Source: Talinum fruticosum
Taxonomy: Eukaryota > Streptophyta > Magnoliopsida > Caryophyllales > Talinaceae
DNA length: 64,000 nt
Reading direction: 5' to 3'
NCBI GenBank assembly: GCA_021018815.1
Contig: JAITYX010000011.1
Span: 5,780,501-5,844,500, forward strand
This document shows, piece by piece, positions 23,531 through 35,740 of the stretch. Made by a program: the position numbers and the translations under genes. How positions within the stretch are numbered: the first letter of the stretch is position 1; each line of letters begins with the position of its first letter. Under the pieces are notes generated by a model that did not search any database, had not been told where the DNA came from, and saw only the letters and a list, made by a program, of their open reading frames with translations.

Positions 23531-26500
23531 ATGGAGGGCGGTAAGGCTAACAGAGAGAAGTTCTATGGGAAGGACTTTACATTCTGGAAAATACAAATTA
23601 AATATTTTGATGTACCGAAGGAGCTATATCAACCTCTTAGAGAGAAGCCGACCGAAATGGAACAAGCTTTGGCGACGATTCGGTTGACGTTGGCAAGGAA
23701 TGTGGCTTTCAACTTCATGGAGCTAACAACAATGAAGGCTTTGCTAGAAGTGTTGTCTAATATCTATGAGAAACCATCAACCATGAACAAGGTATACCTC
23801 ATGTGCCACTTATTTGATCTCAAAATGCATGATTCGACTAATGTAGTCGACCATATCAATGACCTTAACATAATTATCTCTAAATGTCAATTAAGATTAA
23901 TTTTGAGGATGAGATTAAGGCTTTAATTTTGTTATCTTCTATACCTAAATCATGAGACACCATTGTATCTCGCTGTGAGTAGTGATAGGGGTTCGAATGC
24001 CTTAAAATATGATGAAATCCGTGATGTTATTCTCGAGCGAAAGTATTCGAAAAAAGGATTCAGGTGAGTCTCAAGGAGTTCACTACATGTGAGAGGTAGA
24101 GGTAAACAAAAGGATCACAACAAGTCTAGAGGTCATTCAAAATCTAAGTCTAGAGGTCGGTTACAAAACCCGAAAGAGATTGTGGTACTATGGTGAATTA
24201 TAAGAAAAGTTGTCCTAAACCTAAGAATAAGGGAACGGGGAATAGTCACAATGACCATGATTCCGTGAATTCCGTTGAGGATATTGGTGATGCCCTTATT
24301 TTGAGTTTTGATAGTCCATTAGACTCTTGGATTGTAGACTTGTGTGCTTCGTTTCATTCTTTATCAAGTAAAGACCTTTTCCATAACTTTGTGAGTGGAC
24401 ACTTTGGTAGGGTGTATCTTGCCAATGATAAGTCTTTGTACATTTTAGGAAAAGGTGATGTGAACATTAAGCTTTCTAATAGGGGGTCACTGGAAGTTAG
24501 AGGATGCTAGAATCTGACTTCCGTGAGTCAACTGGATGAAATGGTTTATTTTACTCAATTTAGGAATAAGCGTTTAAAAATTGTTAAAGGGGCGTTAGTG
24601 GTTGCAAAAGGGGTAAAATCCGAGACTTTGTACTCTACGGTTGGGTGTATGAATTTGCTTGCTAATGCCGATAACAAATCCTCCAGCTTCTATTTTGTGG
24701 CACAATAGGGTCGGTCACATGAGTGAGAAGGGGATGATAATCATGGCTGCTAGGGGTGCTTTGCTAGGGTTGAAAAATGTTGAACTCGGGACTTTGTGAG
24801 ATTTATGTGCTTGGAAAATAGAAATGGGTTAGTTTCTCCAAGGTTAATAGGAAACCCAAGGCAAACAAGGTAGAGCTAGTCCACACCGATGTTTGGGGTT
24901 CTTCTGCCACTCGATATTTAGGTGGTGCTCATTACTACGTCACCTTGATTGATGATCACAAGTAGGAAAGTTTGGGTTTATTTTTGAAAAATAAATCTGA
25001 TATTTTTGACACTTTTATGAGATAGAAAGCGAAGTTAAAAACCAAACGGGTTTGAAGATCAAATGCTTAAGATCCAAAAATGGTGGTAAGTATGAAAAGG
25101 ATGAGTTCAAGAAATTTTATGCCCAAGAAGGAATCACATTGACAAGAAGGGTTCCGGAAAAGCCAGGCAAAATGGCATAACCGAGCAGATAAACCGGACA
25201 CTCAATGAGTGAGGTAGGGATATGTGCATTTATGTCGGGTTGCCTAAATTCCTATGGGCGAGATGTGTTAAACCTCATAGTTATCACTTCTTAAGGCATT
25301 ATATAACCCAATTCCGTGATGATTTGGATGATATTTGTTTGGTTTTGGGTTAGGTTATGCACATTTTCTCTTTATCGTCACCTAAGTTCGTAAATCTCTT
25401 AAATACAGGTTTTTGAGGCTTAAATGAGGAAGATTCGAGGGAAATTTGATGAAAAGTGATGAAAAGGAAAGTTCAAGCCTAAAAGGAGGCAAGAAAGGAG
25501 CCTAGAACTCATCAAGTCGAAGTTCTACGAGCAACTGTACAAAGTTGCACAGCTCATGTAGAGCATCATGCCAAGGGTTCAAAGTTAAGGAAGGTTGCAC
25601 AGACTACATGTGCACAACCCGCACTGCCGTGCAAGAAGATACAAGAAGTTGAAGTCGTGCATGGCATGACCCGTGCAAAGGGGCAAAAAGGAGGGAGAAA
25701 CTTCAGGCGTTCCGCACAGCCTACCCATGCGAAGCTCCACGGTCGTGTGACTTATTAATTTCGCAATTTAATTACTTTCCAATATGTATTTTCGGACATC
25801 TTTCATTCATTCTAAAATTTAATTAGGGTTTTTCATTAGAGAGCTTTTAAAGAGTGCTCAAGAACTTGAGGAGATTATTGTTAATTGCAAGATTATCTAC
25901 AATTCAATCACATCAATTTCTATTTGGTAATCGCAATTTCTCCTCTTTGCTTTATCTTCGCAGCTTTTCACCATCTCTCCATGTCCTGTTTTCATTGAAT
26001 CTTGTGAGTTGTTTAGTATCATGTTTAGAGGATAAATTCCCTACTTAGGTTGGGATTGATCTATAATATATCTTTATAATCATGAATTAAATTCCAATTG
26101 GATTGTCCTATTCTTGTTAGATTATAATTCACTTCGTTCATCACTTATTTGATGAATGCCTCCAAAGAGGAAACATCCACTTTTATTCGGGTTTTATGAA
26201 CATTGAAATATGAAAATTTACCTAGAACAACGCTCGTGAATGATTAAAACTTTGATATGAAAATAATTAAGGTTTTCAATCGAGGGTTGTGAGATGCATT
26301 TCTTGTGATTTTGTTATTTATTAATCCCGTAAAATTAGGCAATTAGATTAAGCAAGATTAGTCTTTGACCTTTGAAAGTAGGAAAAGATATGTTTAATCG
26401 GTGTTTCCCCTTCCAAATTGCAAGCATAGACAAATCTCAAGCAAAATTTGGTTTTGATTTCAGGCACATTAGTGTGATTAATCCCTATCTAAGGCTTTTT

Positions 26501-28800
26501 ATCATTTGAATTCTTTTATCGTTGATTTAGCAACTAGTTAATAAGAAACCAATTACTCGTTGAACCGAGTTTCACCTAGATTAGAGTTTTTAGGCAGATT
26601 TTAGTACTTGAAAATGATTTCCTCGAGGACACAACCCATACTCGTCAGTTGTTAACTACAACTACACCATGCGCTTGTGGTAATTTTAGAACAAGATACA
26701 GTTAATACAACCACCTATTTGATTAATAGGGAACCATTCGTACCCTTAGGTAATAAGATATCGGAAGAGGTTTGGAGTGGTAAGGAAATCAACTTAACCC
26801 ATCTTCGCATTTTTGGTTGTGTTGCATATATTATGGTTGAGCTAATAAGAGGGATAAGCTTGATGCTAAGTTAAAGAAATGTTATTTTCTCGGGCAATGG
26901 TAATGACTTGTTTGGGTATAGAGTTTGGGATGGGAAGAAGGCCTTTAGACATTGTGACATTGTCTTCGATAAGTTTGTTTTGTACAAGGACAAGTTGGTT
27001 GAGAGCTTGGGTGACAAGGATTTTGTTAAGATCTCCTTGAATGGGAGAAAAACTAAGGCTAGAGCTCAACAAATCAATGCTCCGCAAACTCCTCCCACCT
27101 TGAGAAGGTCAAGCACGGTCAACAAGAGGAATACATGCTCAAAGATACTCTCTCTTTCTCTCTCTCTTCGTTACCTTCCACCGACCGATGCTGGTGAGCC
27201 AAAGTCCTACACCGAGGCTTTGCAGGTGAGTGATTGGTCCAAGTGGAAGTAAGCAATGGATGGGAGAATTGCCTTCTTGGACAAGAACAATACTTGGGTT
27301 TTGACTCGAGCTACCTGTTCGTCGAGAAAGTGTTGTTGAATAAATAGGTGTATAGGATCAAGAATGAGCCCAATGGTCATACTAGGTACAAGGCTCGGTT
27401 GGTGGTTAAGGGTTTTTCACAAAAGAAGGGTATTGACTACACCGAGATTTTTCTCTTGTTCTGAAACTAATCACCATAAGAATTGTTTTGAGCTTGGTTG
27501 CGACTAATGATCTTTTTTGGAGAAAATGAATGTAAAACGAAGTTTTTGCATGGGGATTTGGAGGAAGATCTTTACATGCTACAACCAGAGGGATATGAGG
27601 TTCTAGGGAAGGAACATTTGGTTTGTAGGCTCACAAAGAGCATATATGGTTTGAAGCAAGCATTGAGGCAATGGTATCTCAAGTTCGACACCTTCATGTG
27701 CTACAACAGGTTCCAAATGAGTGATAAAGATCGGTGTTGCTATTTCAACAACTTCACCGATTCTTATATGATTCTACTTCTCTACGTAGATGATATGTTG
27801 ATTGCAGGTTCAAGCATGGCTAAAATCAACAAGTTGAAGGAAGAGATGTCAAGAGAGGTTTGAGATGAAGGACTTGGGCCTGGAAAACATATTCTCGGCA
27901 TAAGAGTTACAAGAGATAGCCCAAAGGCATTTTGAAATTGTCTCAAGAAGAATATGTGCCAAAAATTCTAGAGTGATTCAACAATGATGATGCAAAGCCA
28001 AGAAACACTCAGCTTGCAAACCATATCAAACTTACCAATGAGCAATCTGCAAAGACAAATAAGGAACTAGAATACATGTCCAAGGTTCCATATGCATCCG
28101 TAGTTGGGAGCCTTATGTATGCTATGGTGTGCACTAGAACAGACATAGCTTTTACGAGTGGGAGCCGTGGCGAAATTCATGTCTAATCCTGGAGAAGCAC
28201 ATTGGAAAGTCGTGAAGTGGCTTATAAGTTACTTGAAGGGAACATCTAGTACGTCCTTAATGTTCTAAGAAAGTGAACTAAATCTTAAAGGCTTCGTGGA
28301 TGCTGACTTGAGTGGTGACTTTGACACAAGCAAGAGTACAATGGGCTACCTTTTCACACTTAGAGGCATAGTCATCGGTTGGATGTCAAGACTCCAAAAG
28401 TGAATTGCAATGTCGACAAACGAATTTGAGTATGTTGCCATGTCCGAAGATGGAAAAAGTTAGTATGGTTGCAAGATTTCATGGAGGTTTTGGGCCAAAA
28501 GTAAGGAAATGTAGTGCTCTATAGCAATAGTCAAAGTGCAATCCAGTTGAGCAAGAATCGATCTTACATTCAAGAACAAAGCACATCCAACGCAAGTTCC
28601 ATTTCATTCAAAGCTTGGTAGAGAATGGAGACTTGCAGCTTGAGAAGATTTTGGGAAGCAAAAATTCGGTAAATATGCTAACTAAAGCAGTTGATGCCAG
28701 GAAATTGAGGTTGTGCAAAACCTCAATTGGCCTTCATGTTGAAGTTAAGGTCATTTTAATTTTCTAGATGTGTATAAAGAGGAAGTTGGTTCACTAGTCT
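23531..28800 (+). pseudogene. Copia gag-pol pseudogene, interrupted
   Basis: Gag opens at 23531 and holds KFYGKDFTFWKIQIKYF, IRLTLARNVAFNF and NKVYLMCHLFDLKM, with a decayed zinc knuckle near 24190. The protease site reads DSWIVDLCAS (24322-24351), so the usual DSGAS is changed to DLCAS. Integrase runs about 24720-25265, then 26694 on; it has HTDVWGSS at 24881 and LRSKNGGKY where LRSDNGGEY is usual (catalytic Asp to Lys, 25076-25078). After the solo LTR it resumes with TVNTTTYLINREPF and HLRIFGCVAY. Reverse transcriptase (about 27390-27860) has LYVDDM at 27780-27797. RNase H lies at about 28130-28780. Many stops and frameshifts make it inactive. Confidence 0.92.
25266..26693 (+). mobile_element. 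Solo Ty3/gypsy LTR inside the copia integrase (1428 bp)
   Basis: Starts TGTTAAACCTC and ends TTTTAGAACA; related throughout to the LTR at 1459-2730. No internal gypsy sequence is present on either side, because copia integrase sequence flanks both ends. The flanking 5-mers are AGATG (25261-25265) and AGATA (26694-26698), a one-mismatch target duplication. A solo LTR arises by recombination between the two LTRs of a full element. Confidence 0.9.
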
Positions 28801-28802
28801 TC

Positions 28803-28813
28803 AAGTGGGAGAT
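28803..28813 (+). other. Copia polypurine tract
   Basis: AAGTGGGAGAT immediately before the 3' LTR start TGTTGGG, the standard copia arrangement. Confidence 0.85.
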
Positions 28814-29260
28814 TGTTGGGAGTGGAGTATAATGATTTTAGGCTAAAACACATGTCGCAGCTTATCTCAACCAAAATGACCAATGTTCAATGCATAGCTC
28901 GTGTTGCAAGAGCATATTTTGTAGTCGAGACAACCAGCACTCTAGTGACACAGGTCGTGCTTACAGCACGAGCAGCTTGTGTTGCTCGCCAACTTTTCAA
29001 CTTCTTCTTCTTTGGTCGTTTTGCTCGGATTAAAGTGTATTCGTCGTGTAATGGTTTGTCTATAAAATAATGCCGGTAGACCTCTATTGATGTATCCCTC
29101 AAAAAACAAAGCTTCCTCTTGTAAAAGAAAGTCATCTAGTGAAATTGTCATGGTTTTTTTTCGGTTTGGGTTTTTCCACGTTAAAAATCTCGTATCCCAA
29201 ATTTCAATTTTTCTCTTTGCTCTTGGTTTGTCTGTTTGTTTGTGACTCTTGATCCTAACG
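28814..29260 (+). mobile_element. Copia 3' LTR (447 bp)
   Basis: Starts TGTTGGGAGTGG and ends CCTAACG, where the 5' LTR has CCTAACA, so the terminal A has mutated. It is followed by GATCT, the target duplication. Confidence 0.9.
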
Positions 29261-29402
29261 GATCTCTCACTAAAATATAGGTAACTATAGCTCCCTCGGA
29301 TCTATGTTAGAGCTTCCTTCTTTCGGGCGATATTTGTGAGATGCGCGGGTCTTAGCTAGTTTTTTTATATATATAAATAAAAGGGGGTATGTAGTAGATA
29401 TT

Positions 29403-29645
29403 ATGTGAGACACTCTCATTTCAAAATTATTGTGAGACGGAAATTTTTATGATGATTATAAATACATATATGATGACTAAGAATTCATTTAAGAGTACCT
29501 CTAATAAAAGTCACCTCTTGATAAATTACAGTTACTCCTAAATTAAAAAGTTACTCTAGTATAAATTATTACTCAAATTAAAACTTTCAAAAGGTTACCT
29601 TTAACAAAGTCCGTCTCACAATAGCTCTTACGTGAGACAATCTTA
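29403..29645. repeat. MITE-like inverted repeat with GTGAGACGG arms
   Basis: ATTGTGAGACGGA (29429-29441) and its complement TCCGTCTCACAAT (29610-29622) face each other, with further GTGAGAC copies outside both (29405-29411 and 29632-29638). GTGAGACGG termini are common in plant MITEs. Exact ends and target duplication are not clear. Confidence 0.45.
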
Positions 29646-29774
29646 TATAAGAATTTGTGATTTCAAATACTTTTTGGAGTATTTCTACTGTATGATGTTG
29701 TCATTTTTTTTCAATTTTTGCATTTTTGTATATTGTTCGTATTTTTTTACAACTTTCAATTGAAGGAACAAAAA

Positions 29775-30060
29775 AGGGACCCATTTTTTAATATGTGTTT
29801 TTGAAGGAAAAGAAAGCGATTTCATTAATAAAATGCTAGATGGCACTAACAACAAAAATCATACATAAATAATTATAAATTTAAAATATAGATAGAAAAT
29901 TTAGTTTTAAATTAGCTAATATAAATCTTACTGAAATTTGGCTTCGAACCAATGACAATTTTTTCATGAATAATTTTTCATAACTTTATATCTTTAATAT
30001 TGATGACAGAGGACCTCACCACAATCAGTGCTATAGTGATTTAAAAGTCAATCGTTTTTC
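29775..30060 (-). repeat. SINE-like dispersed repeat, copy 1
   Basis: Read on the minus strand it matches 59075-59305 in order: GATTGACTTTTAAATCACTAT, then GGTTCGAAGCC (here 29950-29940), then TTTTATTAATGAAA near the 3' end and CCTTCAAAAA. GGTTCGAAGCC fits the RNA polymerase III B box GGTTCGANNCC exactly. A clear A box was not found, so a SINE is likely but not proved. Confidence 0.5.
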
Positions 30061-31018
30061 ATTTTCTTTGATCATATGAATTAATTGTAATTCTCATATA
30101 AAAAGCGATTAACACTCCTACCAAGAGTAGAAAAACGAGTTGAAACTTTTAAAATGAGTGTAAAATGAGAACATAGAAGGAGAATGACAATGGATGAAAT
30201 AAGCATATATGAAAAGAAAAAAAAAAATAAGAGGATAACAATGGATAAAATAAGTCTGTGAGGAAAAAACGAATATATATATTTTTTTATTAAGTAATAT
30301 TGAATAAATAACTTAGAGTTAATTATAATAAAAAACAATTACGGCAAACTTTATGTATTTTCTTTTCACATATCCCTTTTGAGTCTTTTACAATAGCAAT
30401 GATTGGAACACCCGTGTAAAAGTTACAAATTATACCATAATTTTAGGTTTATAAATTTAAGTTATCATATATAATAATTTATTTTTATTTTTTAAAACTT
30501 TTTTATATTCATGGTCCTCATTTCCAAAAAGAAAGTAGATTCACTCATGTTAATTGCAATATATCATCAGGACTATAGTTTCAACTCCATGGTATACGAA
30601 TTGTGCAAAAACACAAGCATAAACTAGTACTTAAAAAGAAAAACTGAAACCCAAATAAACTATTAACTATGAATAAAATCAAATAAAAATAAAAGAAAGA
30701 ATCCATACCCAACATAAGCAAAACACGTGAACCCGTATACAATTTTCCGAGCCCACTTTCATTCATCTTGAAATGGAAACACCACCTTATAACTGCACGT
30801 GAACAGAGGACACAGTCACTCACAAGGGTATAGTAGAGTGACCGTTCACTGTTTACACTTCAATCCAGCCAGAATTAAACCCCACATTATTCAATAAAAT
30901 ATGCACTTAATTGCCAGCCAAACAATTTTGTCTTTGCAATTCACGAGACAAACATTGAAGAAGCAAATTTAGCAATAGAAAAACGCAGGAAAATTAAAGT
31001 ATCCGGGGTTGGGGGAAG

Positions 31019-31045
31019 GGGAGAGAGAGAGCGAGAGACAGAGCT
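31019..31045 (+). promoter_or_regulatory. GA-rich tract in the ABCG5 5' leader
   Basis: GAGAGAGAGAGCGAGAGACA lies about 30-55 bp before the ABCG5 start codon. Such GA/CT runs are common in plant 5' UTRs; its role here is inferred. Confidence 0.4.
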
Positions 31046-31074
31046 ACTATTCTTGTTCTAGAGAGTAGAGCTCA

Positions 31075-33002
31075 ATGATGAAACAAGGGTGTGAGATTGA
31101 AGCTGTAGGCATAACCTACAAAATTTGCAGCCATGTCAATGAAAGCCCAGTTGGCATGTTCAAAGAAGAGAACGAAGATGAGCAGCATTCTCAGTTTCCT
31201 AATGATCAACATGAGCTTCATCAAACATGTTGTTCGACTTCATATTCATCATCTTCTTCTGCAATAAAAACAGTGCTAAACCAAGTGAATTGCAGTGCAA
31301 AGCCGTGGGAAATCCTCGCTATTGTGGGGCCCAGTGGTGCCGGAAAGTCATCCCTGCTCGAGATACTAGCAGGCAAGCTCATCCCACAAAGTGGGTCAGT
31401 TTTGATCAATAATAATGCAATTGAAAAGGCCAATTTCAATAAGATTTCGGGGTATGTCACTCAGAAAGACATGCTTTTTCCACTCCTCACAGTGGAGGAA
31501 ACCTTCCTGTTCAGTGCCAAACTAAGACTAAAACTCCCAACTTCAGAAATAAGTTTGAAGGTCAAGTCACTGATCCAAGAGCTAGGATTAAGCCATGTGG
31601 CCGGAACCCGTGTCGGCAACGATGGAATTCGAGGAATCTCAGGAGGTGAGAGAAGGAGAGTCTCCATTGGTGTTGATGTAATCCATGACCCTAAGGTGCT
31701 CATTCTGGATGAGCCAACATCAGGCCTAGACAGCACATCAGCACTGCAAATTGTTGACATGTTAAAAAACATGGCCGAAACGAGGGGCCGAACAATCATT
31801 TTGAGTATCCATCAGCCAGGTTTTCGTATCGTCAAGCTGTTCAATTCGATCCTCTTATTAGCCAATGGCTCGGTCCTTCATCACGGCACTGTGGACCAGC
31901 TGGGGTGCAGCCTTAGACTAATGGGTCTGGAGCTGCCTCCTCACTGCAACATCGTAGAATTTGCAATTGATTCCTTGGATGAAATCCAACAGCAGCAACA
32001 GCAAGTAGTTTCAGTACTAGCATTGCAACAACAAGCTCCTCATCAAAGCACCGGCCCAGCCACCCAGCAAAGAAGGAAGACCTTGCAGCAGCTCTTTCTC
32101 CAGTCTAAGGTGATGGATGAAGAAAGTGCATTCATGGGAGCCGAGCTCGAAACTTATAATTATGCCAACTCAAGGTGGGAGGAAGTGGCGATTCTTAGTC
32201 ATAGATTCTCTAAGCTTGTTTTCAGGACCAGGGAGCTATTTGCCTGTAGGACACTGCAAATGCTCGTTTCAGGGCTTGTTCTGGGATCAATCTTTTATAA
32301 TCTTGATCATGATCTTGAGGGGGCAATCGAGAGGGTGGGATTGTTTGCGTTCATCTTAACATTTCTGCTATCCTGCACCACCGAGGCACTGCCTATTTTC
32401 CTGCAGGAGAGAGAGATACTTATGAAGGAGACCTCCTCCGGGAGCTACCGTGTCTCATCCTATGTAATTGCCAATGCAATAGTCTACCTCCCATTTTTAT
32501 TCATCCTAGCAATCTTGTTTGCGGTGCCTGTTTATTGGCTAGTGGGTCTAAACCGGGATTTCACCGCCTTCGCACACTTCCTGCTGCTGATATGGTTGAT
32601 TCTTTACACGGCTAATTCGGTTGTGGTGTGTTTCAGTGCCCTGGTTCCCAATTTCATTGTTGGGAACTCTGTGATTTCCGGAGTGATGGGATCTTTTTTC
32701 TTTTCTCGGGCTATTTTATATCCAAGAAAGAGATCCCAGTGTATTGGGTACCTATGCATTATGTGTCCTTGTTTAAGTACCCCTACGAAGGATTCTTGAT
32801 CAACGAGTTCTCGGGGTCGAAAGAATGCCTGGAGAGCATGTTTGGGATGTGTGCAGTGAGCGGGAAGGATGTGCTCAAGGAGGAAGAGTTGGGAGAAGAA
32901 AATAGGTGGATGAATGTGTTGATTACGGTGTGCTTCATCTTGTTTTACAGGTTCATTTCTTATGTCATTCTCAGGTGCAGATGCTCGCGGAGGTGTTTCT
33001 AG
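31075..33002 (+). CDS. ABCG5: ABCG5-like half-size ABC transporter, single exon, one-base frameshift
   Basis: Plasma-membrane half transporter of the WBC/ABCG type that works as a dimer; family members export lipidic or hormone-like compounds for cuticle and surface layers. The start MMKQGCEIEA matches the conserved ABCG5 N-terminus. Walker A GPSGAGKSS is at residues 85-93, the Q-loop YVTQKD at 128-133, signature ISGGERRR at 188-195, Walker B VLILDEPTSGLDS at 208-220 and the His loop IHQPGF just after. The ABC2 membrane domain follows (RTRELFACRTLQML, ALPIFLQEREI, SSGSYRVSSY). At a run of six Ts (32694-32699) the frame shifts by one base: the first frame stops at 32799 (574 aa), while the conserved end (FSGYFISKKEIP, SLFKYPYEGFLINEF, RFISYVILRCRC) continues in another frame to 33002. 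Without the shift it would be about 642 aa, the normal length. It could be a real null allele or an assembly error. Confidence 0.92.
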
Positions 33003-35740
33003 ACTTTCCTGGTCTGATCAACCTGGTAATCTCTCCCTCTCTTTCTCTGCAACTAATCCATGATGTTAAAGAAAATTTGAAGCTTTTTCAATTAAGACTT
33101 TTGAAGTTGGTAATTTTCAGAGAAGAAATTCGAACCTTTATTCCTCAGTGTATGGACTAAGCAACATTCACTTTTTCTCAGCAACAGGCCTAATTTGAAT
33201 CATAGATACAACAATAATTTTATCCATTGGAAAAAATCTATCATCAGCAAACTATCCAATTATTTTACAACGGAGGATGGAGAATTAAATTTAAGATTTA
33301 ATATATTTAGTACCTTAATATTAATTATTAGGTTAAAATCTCGTTTGGTAGGGGGCAATTGGTTTTCTAATTCGTATGTAATCGAATTTCAATTGAAAAA
33401 ACATGGGCTTAAGTAACCTGTAGGAAGATAGTTTTGAAACTTCTTTTTGAAAAAGATGGGAACGAATTTTCTTTTCTTCATACATGATGAGTTTTTTTAC
33501 ATAGGAGTTTGAGCTATAGCTAGTCCCTGTCCCTTTCCCCTTCTAGAAAATCCTTTCTACTAGAACTTCATTTCCCACATAAAATATGAGACCCAAAATT
33601 GGCCTTACAATGTATATTTTGAGTGTTTCTTGAATTACGATGTATTCAACCACAATAATAATATTTCGTATGATACTTACTTGAATAGAATCTAAGGAGA
33701 TTTAAATGTAGATAAATTTATCGTTACTTGCAGTATAGCAAATATAAATGTTTAAAAAAATCTTCACCAACCCACATGGAATATTGGACAACTCTCAGGA
33801 ATAAGTTTTGCAATGTTGAAGGCCTTAAGCCTAACCTCACTCTGTCTTTGTCTTATTCACCTAACAGGTTAGGTTTGTGAGACGTGAACCTATAAAAAGA
33901 AGTGGCCAAAAGGCAGCAAAAATAAGGCTGAGAGAGCCTCATACTCATGGCCCAGCTAATCATGCAAGTAGAATACAAATTTACAACTGCAAAAGGCAAA
34001 AATATCTCATGTGATGACGCTCGGCTTCAACATAGCATCTACAGCTATTGGATTGGATTTGTTTGATTCTGGCAAGTTGACATTTTTAAGCAAGCTTGAG
34101 CTCTGCAAGAGTGTGCAGTTAATTTCCTTGGGTCGCTAAGTTCAATTCCCCCACTTCTTCTTCCCTTTTTCTTTTTGATCTTTGTGTGAGTGATAATGGA
34201 GCTTTGTATTTCTCTCCTCCACTTCCCAAGTTCACATGCTGGGACAGGGAAGTCTTTGTCAAATTTTAATCATACTGTAACAGGAAACAAGCAAAATGAA
34301 AAGTGAAATTTACCTTCTATAACATTATTATGTATTCAGTTTATCCCTTGTGAATGTTTCAAATCTTCATTTTATCACACAATTCAACAAAACCATCTCA
34401 AATATTCAACACTGTACAATATTTATGGACATTTGACGAAATCATGCAAAAATTCTCATAATACAAGTCCAACACCGAGACACATCACGTACCCATGCTA
34501 GCGAATTTCAGAGTATCGTCACTTTGCCAATCACTGTGTGTAAGTGTAGTTTGAGATCTGGTTGTTGGATGCAAGTTCATTTTCCTAAAGCAAGTACAAT
34601 TTAATTGTATTGTTTCAACACTGACTAGATTCAGTACATATTGTACTAATTAGTCCTGGAAAGTACTTGTACATGGGCTATAATAAAAGAAGCTCACAAC
34701 TTCAGTATAAATGAAGATTTGAGATTGATTAGTTCATTTATGGCTTGTATTGTCCAAATCTGGTAATAATCTGGTATTATATTCACACACACACAACGAC
34801 CAAATGGTATGTCTGCATCTAAAACTTCATACTAAATGACAACTTCCCAGAACCACTAACCGTATTTTATTTCAATACTGATTGAAGAGATGTTTTTAAA
34901 ATATTATGAGCTCCCAGTAATTAGATCCATGAATATTACACTGCAATTTCTTTGGGGTTCAAATGAATTATTAAAACTGTTGTATATAATAACGGTATTT
35001 TTTAAAGTAAAGCACAGAAAATATAATCAAGTTTTATACTCAACAATACAGAACTTTGTCAATTCGGGCAATTTTCTATTCCATAGACAAAAAATGAATA
35101 GCACTTATCTTTTCATCAGTGTTTCTCAGGGTTCGGGAGGATCGCCTTATCTTCTCATGCAGAATACTCAGTTCAGAAACTTCCACCCTTTCTTGCAAAT
35201 ATTTTCGATAACAAGAACATAAAAGTGAAAAGGGGAAAAATGAACAGCAAGCTTATGACCAAATTTGTTGCGAGTTGATTTCATGAGTGATGTGTCCTTT
35301 TCTGTCCTCCACAAGCAATTGATATTTTCTAAGATCACACTCGAATAATGGACCTAGAAACTCTCTTTTTACTCGCTCATTTTCGTTTTCCACAGTTCAT
35401 TTGTCACCTTCTCCTTTATCCGCATTGTTAACAACATTTCTAATCAATGAACACGCATCATATAAATTAGCTAAGGGTTCACATGCAAGGAAAGTGGAGA
35501 GGCCCATAGATTCGCGTTAGTTATGTCATTAATGTTTGACTTTGGAACGGATGAATAGCTTTCGTCTCCATCTTTAGTAACCAAAGTACTAGTTTTAAAC
35601 ATGTGTTAGGTACGGACTGTTTTAAATTAAGCTTTATTAATTTTGAAATGCTATATATGTACATGTTAATTTTTTTATTGATAGACAATTGGAGGAGTAA
35701 CTCACAAACGTTTTTATACACACTTGTAGGAGCCATGGCC
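33003..35740. other. No gene seen; intergenic region after ABCG5
   Basis: 2.7 kb of AT-rich DNA with the likely ABCG5 3' UTR at its start. It has a short CA run (34782-34795). No protein homology, RNA gene or clear transposon end is recognised; ORFs of up to 110 codons have no family resemblance. Confidence 0.5.

Larger units (their letters stand above)
17214..29260 (+). mobile_element. Ty1/copia retrotransposon with two nested insertions (TSD GATCT)
   Basis: The 5' LTR is 17214-17485 plus 23268-23492, split by a CACTA element. The 3' LTR is 28814-29260. Both start TGTTGGGAG and share matching tracts through to TGTTTGTTTGTGACTCT and ATCCTAAC. A degraded primer-binding site follows the 5' LTR; the polypurine tract AAGTGGGAGAT precedes the 3' LTR. 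The internal order is gag, protease, integrase, reverse transcriptase, RNase H, as in copia. A solo gypsy LTR sits in the integrase. Without the two insertions and their duplications the element is about 4.8 kb, the usual copia length. The LTRs have diverged visibly and differ by an indel of some 30 bp, so the insertion is old. Confidence 0.93.
29261..31018. other. Intergenic region between the copia element and ABCG5
   Basis: Begins with the right GATCT duplication (29261-29265). It holds a small MITE-like inverted repeat (about 29403-29645), a SINE-like repeat (about 29775-30060), and then the presumed ABCG5 promoter. No gene is supported; the short ORFs are AT-rich and unrelated to known proteins. 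Confidence 0.5.

Noticed and set aside
30081..30338. 85-codon Phe/Ile-rich minus-strand ORF
   Set aside because: AT-rich translation of non-coding DNA without domain resemblance.
34782..34795. CA microsatellite
   Set aside because: Too short to be of note; ordinary simple repeat.
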